A stretch of DNA of 64,000 bases from contig VXAY01002251.1 in NCBI GenBank assembly GCA_013399855.1, positions 374,925-438,924 on the forward strand, given 5' to 3'. Both the position numbers and the translations under genes were made by a program. Each line of letters opens with the position of its first letter. Positions within the stretch are counted from its first letter, which is position 1. The DNA is from Oxyruncus cristatus. Taxonomy: Eukaryota > Chordata > Aves > Passeriformes > Cotingidae. The notes beneath the pieces were generated by a model. The model saw nothing but the letters and a program-made list of their open reading frames with translations, made no database searches and was not told the origin of the DNA. This document shows, one piece after another, positions 1 to 12,536 of this stretch.

Positions 1-2029
1 GAGAAATGAACTGTTTTATGTTGCAGCATCTTTAATTTTGCATGTATTAGCAAAATAAGTTAGGTGTGTTGTGAACCACAGATTGGAAAAAATGTTGATC
101 TTGAAATACTTCTGGTTAAACTAAATCTAAGTAAAGCAATGCAATATTTAAAAAAAAAACAAAACAACTTTTTTATTCTTTAAAGAGAACAAGAAAGAGG
201 GAAGGATGTTTTAAGAACATTTTGCGAGCCTCACCCCTGCCATTCCTCTGCCTTTATTTGAATCCCCATAGATGCCAGCAGAATTTCCATGTAACTAATT
301 AGTTTGTGAAACCTGAAAACAGAAAACCAAACAGAACTGTGAGCCACAGTAAAACAGCTGCTCTGAAGAATCAATTTATGCTTGAAGCTAATCTCTGATT
401 TTGGTATATGACTGTTTGTCAAGCTATTACGAGACTACAAAATGAATCTAAGTGAAGAAAATGAGAAACCTAAGACTCCAATATAAAGCAGTTAAAAAAG
501 AATTTGATACTAGGTGTAGCTATTTTGCTTCACTAAGTCTCCATTCTGAATACATACAGGAAAACTGATCTTGTCTGCAGTGGACAATAAAATGCAATTG
601 AATTACAGAAGATATTATGTGTGATGCTTCAGTTAAATCAGCTTTTATCCAGCATCTAATAAACTTCCATTTAACATTTACAGGGATGTGTGAGGTACTT
701 TACAATGCTGTTGTCTTCATGTACAATTATTTGTGCTCTCAAAAAGAAAGTAAATGGCTTATCTTTTTTGTTTGAAAATGGGAGTTAATAGTAATAGAAC
801 AAACTCTTAATTCTATATATGTAAATAACTGCTCCTGTGATGTCAGTACCAATTTCTGAGCTGATAAGATAAGCAGGAGATTCAGGAGTACATATGGCAC
901 CAAACCAGAGCCCTGGTAAATGTCTGCATTACACTGAAAACACACTGATGTGGAAAATGTCGTTAAAGAAGTGACATGGATGTTTTAACAGCATCTTCAT
1001 GGCTAAAAGGGTTTAATGAGTCATTGTGTCATTTGCCTAGAATTTTTTTTTTAACCCAGAGAGCAAATTGGTGAGAAGCACGTAAAGAGCTTGTGAAATA
1101 CAAACAGTAGTAGTATACAGTCAAATGTAAATCAATTCTACTCAGTGATTCTCTGTAACTGCAGAGTGATAGGCCTTGTTCAGTCCTGAGATTTATAAAG
1201 AAAGCATCTTTATACTATCAACTAGTTTTATTGCCCTTTAAATTTAACAGTAGAAAGTAATTAATGAGTACCATTCTACCTTTATCTGCATAACTGTAGT
1301 ATTCTTCAATACAGATACAACACTGACAAATGAAAATATGAATGTTTTAGATTTGACAAAGCCCAAATTTAAAATGACTGCTAGCTTATATCTTAAATAG
1401 TGGGGCCTCAATTTTAATGCTGCATTCCTTTTTAAATCACTTATTAAGTGTACTGATCAGGGCAGGTACATGGAATTCCAAAAATGTTTGTATTTGTTCA
1501 GGTTCCTAAAAAATGGAGGAATCTGTATTTTTCCTATGACAGTTCTCTGTCATGAGTTCCAAAACACTTTACTAGAAGTTTATGTTCCATCAGTTTGTGT
1601 GTGGTGTGGTTCCACTCTTTGCTTCTTTTGACTGATTTTCTGGTTATTTTGTTAATAACAATATTTTGTCAATAACATTATTGAATGTGCTAAAAGAAAT
1701 GCCACTGTGAACAAGGTTCAAGGCTTTGCAAAAATTGGTCATTTTTGGAATCCAAATGCTCAAGGGATAAAAGAATATGATGCTTCAATTTACTGGATGG
1801 TGCATTGTAGTACAAATCAAGCATCTAGAGAGCAAACTGACTGTGGCGTTATTGTATCTTGTTTCAGTTTAGCTGAACTGCTATTTATACTACAGGCTAT
1901 TGAAATACAATTTACTTGCCTAAGTTGTTGTGTCAAATCTATGTAATGAAGTGTGGTGTTTTCATTCGCAGTCTGTTACTTCAAGACACACCAGCACAGG
2001 ATTGAATTCATTCAAGTCTTGTGCTCAAG

Positions 2030-2600
2030 TGTCAAGGTTTAAGCCCAGCCAACCACTAAGCCCCAAACAGCTACGCGCTCATTCTCTCGCCAGAGGGATC
2101 AGGGAGAGAATCAGAAGGGTAAAAGTGAGAAAACTCATGGTTTGATAAAGAGAGTTTAATAGGGAAGGCAAAAGCCATGCGTACAAGCAAAGCAAGGAAT
2201 TAATTTGCCGTTTCCCATGGGCAGGCAGGTGTTCAGCCACCTCCAGGGCCCCATCACGTGTAACAGTTACTTGGGAAAACCCACATGATCACTGCAAATA
2301 TCCCCCCTTTCTCCTTCCCCCCACTTCATAAGCTGAACATGATGTCATATGGTATGGAATATCCCTTTGGTCATTTGTGGTCAGCTGTCCCAGCTGTGTC
2401 TCCTCCCAACCTCCCATGCAACCCCAACTTCCCTGCCAGCATGGGAGTATGAGATGCAGAAAAGGCCTTGTCTCTGAGCCCTGCTCAGCAACAATAAAAA
2501 CATCTCTAGATTATTAACTCTGTGTTCAGCATGAATCCAAAACACAGCCCCATACTACCACTGTGAAGAAAATTAACCCTACCCCAGCCAGAACGTGCAT
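2030..2600 (+). mobile_element. Solo LTR, avian endogenous retrovirus, GGTTTAA(G/C)CCCAGCC family
   Basis: The element begins TGTCAAGGTTTAAGCCCAGC. It then follows the same order of blocks as the LTRs at 3259 and 58627: a CTCATTC block, a GGGAGAGAATCAGAAGGG block, a GATAAAGAGAGTTTAATAGG block, a CATGATGTCATATGGTATGG block and an end block with ATCCAAAACACAGC and AGAAAATTAACCCTA. No retroviral coding sequence flanks it, so it looks like a solo LTR. The 3' boundary is blurred: the expected terminal ACA is not clear, and about 2593-2600 is my estimate. No convincing target-site duplication is visible. The family name is not assigned. Confidence 0.75.
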
Positions 2601-3258
2601 ATCAGATAAGCTATACTAAATTAACCTCTAATGTACAAGCTGAAGTTTTTCTCAGGAAACGAGTTTGTACCTCAATTTTTAGTACGTGCTATAAAATAAA
2701 CCATTTTCAGGTTATAATATTTTATATTAGAACCTCATATTCTAAAATTGTTTAGTGTTGAGAAGAAAATGTGCAGTAACAGTTTTTTACAGTAAATTAA
2801 CTTGGTTTGGATTACTTAAACTACAGTTAGGTATCTAGACAATATTGCCATTTGGTGAAGAATGATTTAATAATGTCACAATTTTGGTAAATTTTGAAAT
2901 AAAATCTTTGTCCCAAGGTCATCTTGGAAAACGCTGAAATAAAGGTTTCAGTAATTTTTATTTTTTTTTAATCTACTGTTTTCAGGAAAAGATTCTGTTG
3001 GGCTCTCCTCTGAAATAACTTAAAACTCTTTTGATTTTTAGCTTGGCAGCTTTTTGTTATCAAACTGAAAAATGATCAGTTGGAAAGTATGTTTCCACTG
3101 GTAGTTCCATTTACTTGCTGTGTAAGATGGAAAGATTTTGTGCATTTGGTACTACTCTGGGATGATTTAAGTAAGGCTGCTATTTGTGTCACTCTGTTTC
3201 TGCCTCTTTGTGTGGAATCCCATGAGCTTTATTAGTCCTATTCTGGGTTTGCTTATAC

Positions 3259-3797
3259 TGTTGTATAAGTTTAACCCCAGTTGGCAGCTCATTACCACAC
3301 AGCTGCTTGCTCATTCCCCCATGGTGGGATGGGGGAGAGCATCAGAAGGGTAAAAGGTAGACAATTTGTGAGTTGAGATAAAGATAGTTCAATATGCAAA
3401 GCAAAACCTATGCATGCAAACAAAGCAAAACAGGGAATTAATTTACCACTTCCCGTGGGTGGGCAGGAGTTCAAGCATTTCTAAGAAAGCAGGGTTCCAT
3501 CATGCATAATGGTTGTTTGGGAAGACAAATGCCATCATTCCAAACATCTCCCTCTTCCCTCTTCTTCCCCCAGCTTTATATACTGAGCATGATGCCGTAT
3601 GTTATGTGATATCCCTGTGGTCAGCTGGCGTCAGCTATTCTGACTGTGACTCCCAGCATCCTTGCTGGCAAGGCACCACGAGGAGCTGACTTAAAACATC
3701 AGTGTCCTATCAACGTTATTCTTGTCTTAAATCCAAAGCACAGCATTATACAGCTATTAGGAAGAAAAATACCCCTGTTTCAGCCAAAATCAGGACA
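3259..3797 (+). mobile_element. Solo LTR, same family, more diverged
   Basis: The block order matches the LTR at 2030: TTTAACCCCAGTTGGCAGCT at the 5' end, GGTGGGATGGGGGAGAGCAT, GAGATAAAGATAGTTCAATA, a TATA-like TTATATACTGAGCATGAT near 3575-3592, and GCCAAAATCAGGACA at the 3' end. The element starts TG and ends CA. The flanks share only a TTAT core (CTTATAC before, ATTATCT after), so a target duplication is suggested but not clear. It lies about 660 bp downstream of a sister LTR in the same orientation. The two differ at the start and in several blocks, which fits separate insertions better than one provirus. Confidence 0.78.
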
Positions 3798-4044
3798 ATT
3801 ATCTATGATAGAAATGATCAGCACTATCATTTAGCATACGTAAAAAGGTTGGTTTTGAGAGTCATGAGATTTGGGTTCTGCTTTTAATTCTCCCGCAGAT
3901 TTTCTGTTTGATTTGGGCTAAATAATTTAGTCTGGTTTAGTTTTTCAAAACACAGACAAGTAAGCAGGTGCTGTTAACTTGTACTTATTCAATGGCACTG
4001 CAGAAGTACTTAATTTAATTGACTTTTTTTGGTTTTTTTTTTAC

Positions 4045-4302
4045 AGGGGCATGTAGTGACAGGACAAAGGGTACTGGCTTCAAACTGAGAGTAGGTTTAG
4101 ATTAGACGTTAGAAGGAAATTCTTACCTGCGAGAGTGGTGAGGCACTGACACAGGTTGCCCAGAGAAGTTGTGGATGTCCCGTTCAAGGCCAAGTTGGAT
4201 GGGGCTCTGATCAACCTTTTCTAGTGAAAGGTGTCGCTGCTCATGACAGGGGGGGTTCGAAATGGATGATCTTTAAGGTCCCTTTCAACCCAAACCAAAT
4301 AT
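4045..4302 (+). mobile_element. CR1 LINE, 5'-truncated 3' end
   Basis: This is the typical avian CR1 3' region: GGGCATGTAGTGACAGGACA, then GAAGGAAATTCTTACC, GTTGCCCAGAGAAGTTGTGG, AAGGCCAAGTTGGATGGGGC, and the end signature GATGATCTTTAAGGTCCC followed by CAACCCAAACCAAATATG. It is truncated at the 5' end, as usual for CR1, and does not code for an intact protein. The terminal octamer repeats have largely decayed. Confidence 0.92.
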
Positions 4303-7300
4303 GCTAGTACTTGTGTCCTTTATGCTAAATTGTTTTCCTACAGTAAATTAAAGATGTATTATTTGTTGGTATTTTTTTTCCTTGATGAGAGAACGGTGTA
4401 AGAAGATCAGATTTCTTGATTCAGAACATAAACCCCCCCAAACCAACCCAAAAACCAGATTCACTTCTTTTAAAGTAGAACTTTGAGCTAGCAGTACTTT
4501 GGTTCCTCAAAAACTTTGTACCTGTCCTGGTTAGAATCCTTTTTCCATTCGGATAGTGTTTAAGGTTTCTTGGAGTTTTACTAACCTCCCAAATACCTAG
4601 CTATTCTTTATAGTTAATGTTGTACCTCTTCACTGTCTGGCAATGATTGCTTAGCTGATTGTTCTCACAGGACTTAGGAGATGGTGATTTATGGATCTGG
4701 GTAAAATATATCTGTGAGTAAAAAAGCCAGTATAAAACCTACATAAAATTTAAATCTGAAATAAACTTTATCTTTTCACTATTATACATTGTCATTCACA
4801 TCAGCAGTCTTTATCCTATGTGTAAGGATGATATACTTGTAGATTAGCATCTCTTTGGAAAATTTTGAATAGATGAGTGTATATTGTGTAGTTTTATTGA
4901 TTCATCCAAGATTTCACAAATATTCATTAGAAAGAAAGAAGCCAGTACAATATACAAACAATTCTGGAATCATAATTATCTAACAGACTAGCAAAAATCT
5001 GTTGCCATAGTGAAATTGCTTATTACAAAAATAGAAATATTTTGTGGGGGAAATGTTGGCTACTTTTGTGGTTGCTTACTTTGTATGTGAACTGGAAGTG
5101 GCTGTTAGTGAATATGATTGTGTTAGGTGTGCTTTACTTGCACCTTCTATTATTATTCTACTTTTGCTTTACCATATGGAAGAAATGCATTCTTAGTAAT
5201 TCAGATTCGAAGGACTCATGGAAATGTGGAAATGGCAAAATTTTTAAAAACAGTTTTTGTTGAAATTAAATGTAAAAAAAATATATATATAGTGAGGTAG
5301 TGGAAATATGTTTGAGGTAAAAAAAAAAGTTTGTTAAAATGTTAGCTATTTTTTAGATTAATCTGATGTTTCCACTTAAAATGAAAATTAGGATTTGCCT
5401 TTGGCTTTAATTCAGTCTTTTCTATTCACAAAAAGGTTTACTTGCATGTTGTGTTACTCCATTAAAAACATTTCCCAGATAGTGCCAGTCAGAATTAATA
5501 ACAGCTAAGTCTAGCATTTTCAAAGAAAGTTAAAAAAAAGGGAAAATAACTCTCTTTTTTATTTTTCTCATGCATCAGCATTTTCTGTTAAAAAAGAAAT
5601 AATTGGGACAATTGTATATTTAGTGTCAAAATTGTTATTGGCTGGGTATCTTACTTTTTCAAATGTTTTTGGCCCTTATAATGCTGCATCTCTGTAGCAG
5701 TTCATTCTAGTTCACCTGGATTTATATATTTATTTGCTTGAAAAAAATGATCCTGTCTGTAGAGTGAAATATGTGTTTCCCTTTCAAACACATGTTATCT
5801 GATGAAATTAAAATAAAAGCTTTTTAAGAAGCCCATAATAATATCTCAGAAAGACTTAAGACTCAAACTGAAACCTGTCCTCTGCAGGCAAGCAGATTAG
5901 CAAGACTAATGGTGAGTGGATGGTCACACTACCTTTTTTTGCCAAGAGCCTGCTGTCCGTGTTTCTTCCCCTCCATATGTTGCCCTGTTTATGTAAGCCC
6001 TGTAGTGATGTTTGAGGCTTCGGCTGACTGCAGGATGTCACTGTCAGGAGTGCTGTACATGTCCTGAGCAGCAGTCTTCCTCCTGACAGTAGGCAAGGGG
6101 AATGAAAACAGGGAGAAATAACATGTTGTTCCCACCTTGCAGATGGGGAATTTATCCGCCAAGGGTATAGAATCTCAAAGTCATGAGGTCTGAGGACAAG
6201 CCAGCCAAGCACCAGAGCAAAGCTCCCCGTGATCTGTGTAGTGCCACAGTCAGAAGGCCAGTCTTGTGGCATATAGTGAACTAAGCTCTTTCCACCTTAA
6301 TTTTTTTTTCAAACTTTCCAAATGTTTTGCGTCTTTTTGTGAAGTCTGCAGGGCCTAGTAGTTCATGCAATAAAAATATTGCTGTTGTGGCTCTAGGGAT
6401 GGTTTTTGGAAAGGAGCCATGATTTTTTGTGCCCAGCTGTATATTCTAAGGCCAGTGACCAACAGGGCACTAAAACCATTAAAATGCTTGGTTCTAAACA
6501 GCATGAAAATATTAATTATTGATCATAATAATTTTGAAAATTTCCAGAAGTGTTTCCAATAAGGACATATCAATAATTTCTTCAGTAGTAAGGTAAAACA
6601 CTTGTGTTTTTTTTTTTTAATTTAGGTAGTATTTATACATGGTTTCTGTAGAAATCACGGGTGTTTGGATACAGTCTTTAGTGATATAATTTCTCTCTCA
6701 AATAAACATAGGCATAGTCATCAATTCTAATTAATTTTCTCTCTCTGTAAAATAATGAGCTAGAGAATCCATTTTTGCTGATACAAAGCTAAATATTGAG
6801 GGCTAAGGAGAGAATCCCAATTTAAAAAATTGAAAAGCATAGTTGCCCTTCAGCTGATGCAGCTTTTTATGTCTTTACCAGCCATTAGGAATCCAACTTA
6901 CAAGAAGGGTGTATACAAATGCTAAAGGTATATAGGGGTAGAAGACAATTTATGGCTGGAGGTAAAGAGAGCGGCTCAGTTGACTTATAGCTCTTAAGTT
7001 AAGGTGGACTCTCTTCATTGCTCACTGAAGACCTGTGTGTGTGTATGCAGGTGTGTGTATGTGCGCCAAGGTTAAAGCACATGTTGCCTTTCATATCTGT
7101 AACAGTTCCAGTAGAATATTTCAATAAATGAGAGTAACTGCAGGCTTTATACATGACGAGTACAGGTGATGCATCTTAAGTTTTCCTTTTATTGAAAGAA
7201 TCTTGATATTTCAGATACAGTTCACTTTTCTTTGTGTTGGAAGCATGTGACTAGGTGGTACTTCTCAGCTGGTTTGCAAATAAAGTTTTTTTGTTATTCT

Positions 7301-7657
7301 GATCTTTTAAGTCCATTTTTAAATGGACCTTAAGCTCCTAGTTTTTATTAAATGTTATTTTAGTATTTTACCCCATCTTCTTTTAATCATATCAGAGTTT
7401 CAAAAATAATGGAAGTGTTAGTAACAAAGTTAAGTTGTTGGGGGGGGGGGTTCTAATGAAAGAGAGTAGTAAGTTTGGATACCTTTTTTTACATCACTCC
7501 GACTTCCGTGTCTATAATGTACTTGCTTTATTTGGCATGAGTGTCCACATATAGTCATTTGTATTTCATGCAGCTAAGATTGTCTACTAAGTACTAATGG
7601 ATTAACTGTATCCCATAAGTGATGCAACAACATTGAATCAATTTCTCTATTTTTCAG

Positions 7658-7764
7658 GTGATCAGACTTTAAGAATTTGGGATGTGAAAGCTCCAGGAGT
7701 CAAACTTGTGATACCAGCCCACCAGGCTGAGATCTTGAGCTGTGACTGGTGCAAATATGATGAG
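7658..7764 (+). CDS. PEX7: PEX7 exon 6 (residues 176-211)
   Basis: This 107-nt exon encodes the second half of one WD40 blade and the start of the next. [11 protein letters not shown] ends in the WD dipeptide of its blade, and [16 protein letters not shown] follows. The acceptor is TTTTTCAG at 7650-7657 and the donor GAG|GTATAG at 7765. The first two bases complete a glycine codon begun in exon 5, which is off the window, and the exon ends on a codon boundary. The product differs from the human segment, as I recall it, only at a few conservative sites (Pro for Ala after VKA, Lys-Leu for Arg-Ile before VIPAHQ, Asp for Asn near the end). The WD and HQAE positions that shape the propeller are kept. 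Confidence 0.96.
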
Positions 7765-8169
7765 GTATAGAACTGTTCATCCCACTGTTTTCCTAATTGA
7801 ACCACTCTCATTAAATGGCAGGGGTTTCTGCTGCAACATTATTACATCTTCTCTTTGTAAAAATATGTCTAGGTGCTTTGTTGCTCTTATTCACTATTAA
7901 ATCTCCAGAAGAGCTTTGTTCCAATGGATAGACAGCCCAGTAGGTCAGGGATTTTGCTTATTGTTTCGTATAGTGGACAGAATAACCTGTGGTGGAGAAA
8001 CAGTTTGTATTTCTCTGTGGTCTTTAATGTACACAGTGGAGACCTGACCTCATTTATGATTTATTCATCTGTATTGCTTGATTTATCTAACTTTTGTAGC
8101 CAACATATGCATCACTCCCATCTAGTAATTAAATTGTCCTGGTACATCTTTGTTTTATCAAATCATCAG
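7765..8169 (+). other. PEX7: PEX7 intron 6 (405 bp)
   Basis: This is a short phase-0 intron between GAG|GTATAG and TCATCAG|AAC. The acceptor has a weak pyrimidine tract. An in-frame read-through from 7873 into exon 7 exists but starts inside the intron and is not a separate gene. No repeat is seen. Confidence 0.9.
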
Positions 8170-8283
8170 AACTTGCTGGTGACTGGTGCAGTTGACTGTA
8201 GCTTAAAAGGCTGGGATTTGCGGAACATCCGGCAACCAGTGTTCGTCTTGCTGGGTCATACCTATGCTATCAGAAGAGTAAAA
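8170..8283 (+). CDS. PEX7: PEX7 exon 7 (residues 212-249)
   Basis: This 114-nt, 38-codon exon has phase 0 at both ends. It covers one complete WD40 blade: [18 protein letters not shown], then the loop RQPVF and the next blade's opening [10 protein letters not shown]. The GH and WD dipeptides that mark WD40 repeats are both present. Gly217 and Ala218, which are positions of known human rhizomelic chondrodysplasia punctata mutations, are conserved here. Residue 237 is Val where I recall Glu in human (VFVLLGHT against VFELLGHT), the least conservative change in the exon. The donor is AAA|GTAAGT. Confidence 0.97.
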
Positions 8284-9779
8284 GTAAGTTGTATTTTATT
8301 TCCCATTGACCGTCTCTGAATTGTTACACAAATTTTTCTGGAAAGCACTGATATTTTATATTATCTAATAACTAGGAAAAAAACCAGGATTTTAGATGCT
8401 CTTGAAAACTTTTGGTTTATCACTGTAAAATGTTATGATGTTTAGGAGATTGCTGGGATTTTGAAGTAAATTACATCTTCAAAGTCAATATATTTTCACA
8501 AGGAGTGTTAGAGAGTTTGAGAGAGGCTTAGGGGTTTTACTTCAGCTAAGTTATATGAGAAATTGGAGACAGAGAAATACTTTTCCTTACTTATTTTTAA
8601 ATGATGCTGTGCCTTTGTCTTTCCACACAAAGGGTCAATATTCACCAAAGACAAGGTATAGAACTTGTTCTGCATACATACTTTTCTGTATACAAAGAAA
8701 ATATTAGTAAGAGATTTTGAAACTCTAGCATGAAAGGCTACAGATGACTATACTGGATCTGTGTACTACTGAATCACCCACCAATAGGAATTTGTTCTCA
8801 TCCACGATGGCTTTTTTTTTAATATTATAAGAATATGTATCTGAATATCTTTTTAGGTAAACTCAAAAACTACAACTATGTTTCCGTGTAAGATGCTGAA
8901 GCCAGCTGAGAATGTGAGAGCCAAATGCACCAATATCAAAGTCTCCTGAAAAGGGAGATAACAGCTGATCCTTTCAAAGCCTTTCTGGAACACGTATCAT
9001 TAATATTTTCTAGGAAGTCTGAACTGGAAAAAAGTTATCGTGAGTCAGTATTTTCCTTCACATGGCCTTGGAATTTTTAATATGTTTCTAAGAAATTTAG
9101 AAGTTACTGTGCTTAGTTTTTAATTTGTCAGAAAAGGATATGACACAGATAGTCATTCTGTATCACAAATCCTGTTTGTGGTCAGACAACCTGAGAAGCT
9201 CCTGCTCCTCCTTATCCCAGCTACCACGGCCTGCTATCCCCACTGGTGGTTGATGCTCAGTCTTTTTTTCTGATTTAATGCCTGCATGACCACACTCTAA
9301 TCTGGCTCTGTGAAAGGTTCTTCATAGCAGAAGAACATTTAGTAGTGCTGTTTGTTTATTTCTTCTTGTTTTTTTAAATCAGATAATTTTGCAACTCCAA
9401 TTTGCCAGCCACTAAGACAAATGAATCAATACAGGCTGTTGTATTCTTAGTCTCTGACAGTTAGTGTCATCTTTTAAAAGTAGCTCTGCCACTAAGGAAT
9501 TCACAGCACATTGTCTTCATGATGAAATGGAGAAATTGAATGCAGAATTGTTATTCTCCCTCACCTGTGATAATGGAACTAAAGGACACTTAATGAAACT
9601 TAGGAAATGTGTTTACAAACACACGTCCTCTTACGCATCAGGCAATAGACTTGTTGAATTAGCTCTCTGCACAAGAGGCAGCATAGGCAGGCAGTGTCAT
9701 CAGGGTCATGGATTGCAGCTGGTTGATAAATAGATACTAGAAGAGCTAGACCGGGACAGCACCTCTAATTCTCTACTTT

Positions 9780-10160
9780 CTTTCATCCTGGGCTGCATTA
9801 GGAGGAGTGCTGGCAGCTGGTTACAGGAAGTGATCCTTCCCTGCTATTCACCACACCCATGAGACCATGTATGGAGTTCTCGGTCCAGTTCTGGGATTCC
9901 CAATAAAAGGGAGAGAGACATAGACATGCAGGAGTAAATTCAGCAAAGGGCTGTAAAGAAGATTAAGAGACTGAAACCTCTGTCCTACCAAGAAAAGCTG
10001 AGAGAGCTGAGATTTTTTTAGTGTGAAGAAGGCAAGGCTCAGGAGGATCTTACCACTGTAAATAAATGAATGAATGGGGGAAATAGAGAAGACAAAGCCT
10101 GACTATTCCCAGTGGTATTTAGTGACAGGACCAGAGGTGACTGGTACAAACTGAAATACT
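9780..10160 (+). mobile_element. CR1 LINE fragment (reverse-transcriptase 3' end to 3' UTR)
   Basis: The fragment follows the CR1 consensus in order. It opens with TTCATCCTGGGCTGCATTAG, then a CTGGCAGCTGGTTACAGGAAG region. Next come CCATGAGACCATGTATGGAG, CCAGTTCTGGGATTCCCAAT and AGCTGAGAGAGCTGAG, and finally GTGGTATTTAGTGACAGGAC. It is diverged, with several indels, and it stops before the usual 3' octamer tail, so it is truncated at both ends. No intact reading frame remains. Confidence 0.88.
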
Positions 10161-12249
10161 GAAAATGCCGTGTAAACATAGAGCACTGGGCTCAAAGATT
10201 GTCAACCTCACCAGGTAGGGGATCTTATATTCTTATACTGTTTTGCTCCATTTTATGGCCCATCATGCACCTTTTTTTCTTAAAATACCTTGGAATTATT
10301 ATTAGAAGTTGGCCAGCAGTAGATCTTTCTTTGCACCAGCCTCTGGATTTAAGGAGATGGTGGGTAGGCTGTACATGCATCCATGTGCAGTGGAGAGGTA
10401 TGTGAGAGTACCTCACCTCTGTTCCATCTTAGCAGGCTTTCATTGCTTCCATTTTGAGGTAGACATGGACCTTGTGGACATAACATGAGATTATGGGCCA
10501 GCGCTTAGAGGTGGTGCAGAGCGAGACCTGGATAACTGCCTAAATAGAGGCAGCTCTCCCTACGGATATCCCTTCTCCTACATCGTGCTGACACTAGCAG
10601 TTATAAAACTGTGCAGCAGGCTGGCTTAGCTGATGGCTCTGACTGAAAATCCTGTCCCTAAAAGTGACTAGTTTCTGTCTGGATCACTAAGCTGTCTCAG
10701 TTTATTGCTCAACCACACAAATTGCAAGCCTTGACACAAAGGAGGAGGGCAGGAGCACACAGCCTGAAGTGGAAAGGAAAATGGAAGCCATGAGTCTTGG
10801 CAGCAGTGACCTCTTAAATTAGCTTAAGCCAACCATGAAATCACACTCTTCAGTTGTCTGTCCTTTGTGTTCTGTACACTTGTTCAGGGGTTTTCAGATC
10901 TGAGGCTGGCAAGGAGTTCTACCCAACATGATACTGTCGGGATTCCTGTAGATTTCTTGTGGTCTTTCACTGCGGTACAGGGCCTTATCAGCACACTGAT
11001 GTCATTTGGAGCCCTTTTCAGGAGACTTTCACATTGGTGCATTTGACTCTCACATTCTTAACTGGCTTCAATATCTTACACTGAAACCTAGTTTACCTAA
11101 AAACATATTTGGATAAATGATCTGTTGGAGGTCAGAAGGGATGATATGCCGATATCTTCTGTCTATATACTACTGTTCACGTAATAAAATTGTGGTATCT
11201 TACAGTTAAATGGAAAAGAATTTTAAAATACTGTCTTCTCTTGTAGCAGAAAGACGTTATGCATATTCTTTCAATTTATGTGTGTACTGCTCTGCTAAGT
11301 ATTTTGCTTCTTAGATAAGCTTCCAGGATACTTCAGGGTAATGACAAAGCTTTGACAAGATGTTTTTGCTCTATCTGAAACTATGTGGACAAAGATGCAA
11401 AGGGATTTATGAAAAGTGTACCATTGTTTTTTATTGCCCATCACACTTCTTCCTCTTTATTATTCATTTTTGTTAGGTGCAGAAGAAAAAAATGCTTTGT
11501 TTTGATTTTCCCCCCCCCCAGAAAAATGGAGGTTAAAGTTCAAGCATGCACATCCCTGAGTTCTGCTACAGAAAAGGGAACTCTTTCAGCAGATTTCGGC
11601 AGCCATTAACGTACACTGCTTTTTTGGCAACTTGGGCAGTTGTAGCAATAGCCCAGACTTAACTTTTGACTTTGTAGTTGCTGTGAATAATATTAGAAGT
11701 CTTGCAGGTAGACTTACCTATGATCCATGATGTGGGGGACTTGCATTTCAAACTCAGGTTATGTCAGTGGCTTGTTTATTTCCTTTTGAGAAATACAGAC
11801 CTTAAAATAGTTGGAAACTGAGGTTTACCAAAAAGCTGGAGCTGAGGTGAAAAGTTTTTGCATAACTGATTCCTTATTGCTATATTTCTTAGACCAGTGT
11901 GCAAGAGTCCATAGAAGGTGTGTCCTGTAAATGCCCCATAGAAGAGAGGGAAATCTTGAAATGACGTTATACTGCCTTCAGTTTTTCCACTCATCTCCAG
12001 TTTTCCCATTTCCATAAACAATTTCAAAATTTTAGGATATAGAATTGATGACAATAATCTATCTTATGTTCCCTGCAGTATGGCACAGATTTTGTCTCTC
12101 TGAAAATAATTAACTGGTCACATAGCTGTTTTGAAACTTGATTTATATAATGAGATGATACTCAACCAAAAGCAGAATTTAGTAACTGTTTATATGACTG
12201 TTCTAGAACTTCTTAAATTTACAGCAGGGTTATTTGGCACTGCTGTAAT

Positions 12250-12320
12250 GAAATCAAAACAAACCAGGATCCCACAGAGCATTCCCTATGATTATTAATT
12301 CTATGATTCTGTGGTTTCTT
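12250..12320 (+). mobile_element. Possible decayed CR1 3' tail
   Basis: AACAAACCAGGAT is followed by spaced TTCCCTATGATTA and ATTCTATGATTCTGTGG. This resembles the ATTCTATG octamers that end CR1 copies. The body of the element is missing or too decayed to recognise, so a chance match is possible. Confidence 0.35.
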
Positions 12321-12480
12321 GGAATTAGAAGCATGGTGGAGAAATGTCTGTTTTGTTGCAGCACGGTGTGGTACCTACCAAGGCTGTTTAAATAGTTTAA
12401 CTTTGATAACTTTCTACTTACAGTAAGTCTGTATATGTTCACAATGTTTTTACTTTAAAAGTTGATTTGTTTTCTTGCAG

Positions 12481-12536
12481 TTTTCACCATTCCATGCAAC
12501 CTTATTGGCCTCTTGTTCCTATGATTTTACTGTAAG
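12481..12536 (+). CDS. PEX7: PEX7 exon 8 (residues 250-268, last codon split)
   Basis: This 56-nt exon encodes FSPFHATLLASCSYDFTV plus the first two bases of an Arg codon completed by exon 9. It is the inner strand of a WD40 blade, and SYDFTVR leads to the FWD motif of the next exon. The acceptor is TTGCAG with a T-rich tract and the donor is AG|GTACAG. Length and phase match the human exon. A skipped or mis-sized exon here would break the frame, because 56 is not a multiple of three. Confidence 0.95.

Larger units (their letters stand above)
1..7657 (+). other. PEX7: PEX7 intron 5, 3' part
   Basis: At least 7.66 kb of AT-rich intron ends at the acceptor before exon 6 (TTTTTCAG at 7650-7657). 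It holds two related ERV-type LTRs (2030-2600 and 3259-3797) and a CR1 3' end (4045-4302), all on the plus strand. It also has an 11-G run at 7440-7450, a short GT-rich patch near 7036-7065, and a small hairpin around 7305-7333 with TCCATTT/AAATGGA arms. The short ORFs, including the 138-codon minus ORF at 5856-6272, have no recognisable motif and I treat them as chance. The rest looks unique and non-coding. Confidence 0.85.
8284..12480 (+). other. PEX7: PEX7 intron 7 (4.2 kb)
   Basis: The intron begins with a consensus GTAAGT donor and ends at TTTTCTTGCAG. It contains a plus-strand CR1 at 9780-10160 and a possible short CR1 tail at 12250-12320. The stretches 8284-9780 and 10165-12250 look unique, AT-rich and non-coding, with no recognisable RNA gene. 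Confidence 0.85.

Noticed and set aside
2600..3258. Interior of a provirus between two LTRs
   Set aside because: No primer-binding site, gag, pol or env signal is visible and the two LTRs are of different subtypes. Separate insertions are simpler.
5856..6272. 138-codon minus ORF in PEX7 intron 5
   Set aside because: No motif and no family recognised. It lies in an intron and is of a length expected by chance in 64 kb.
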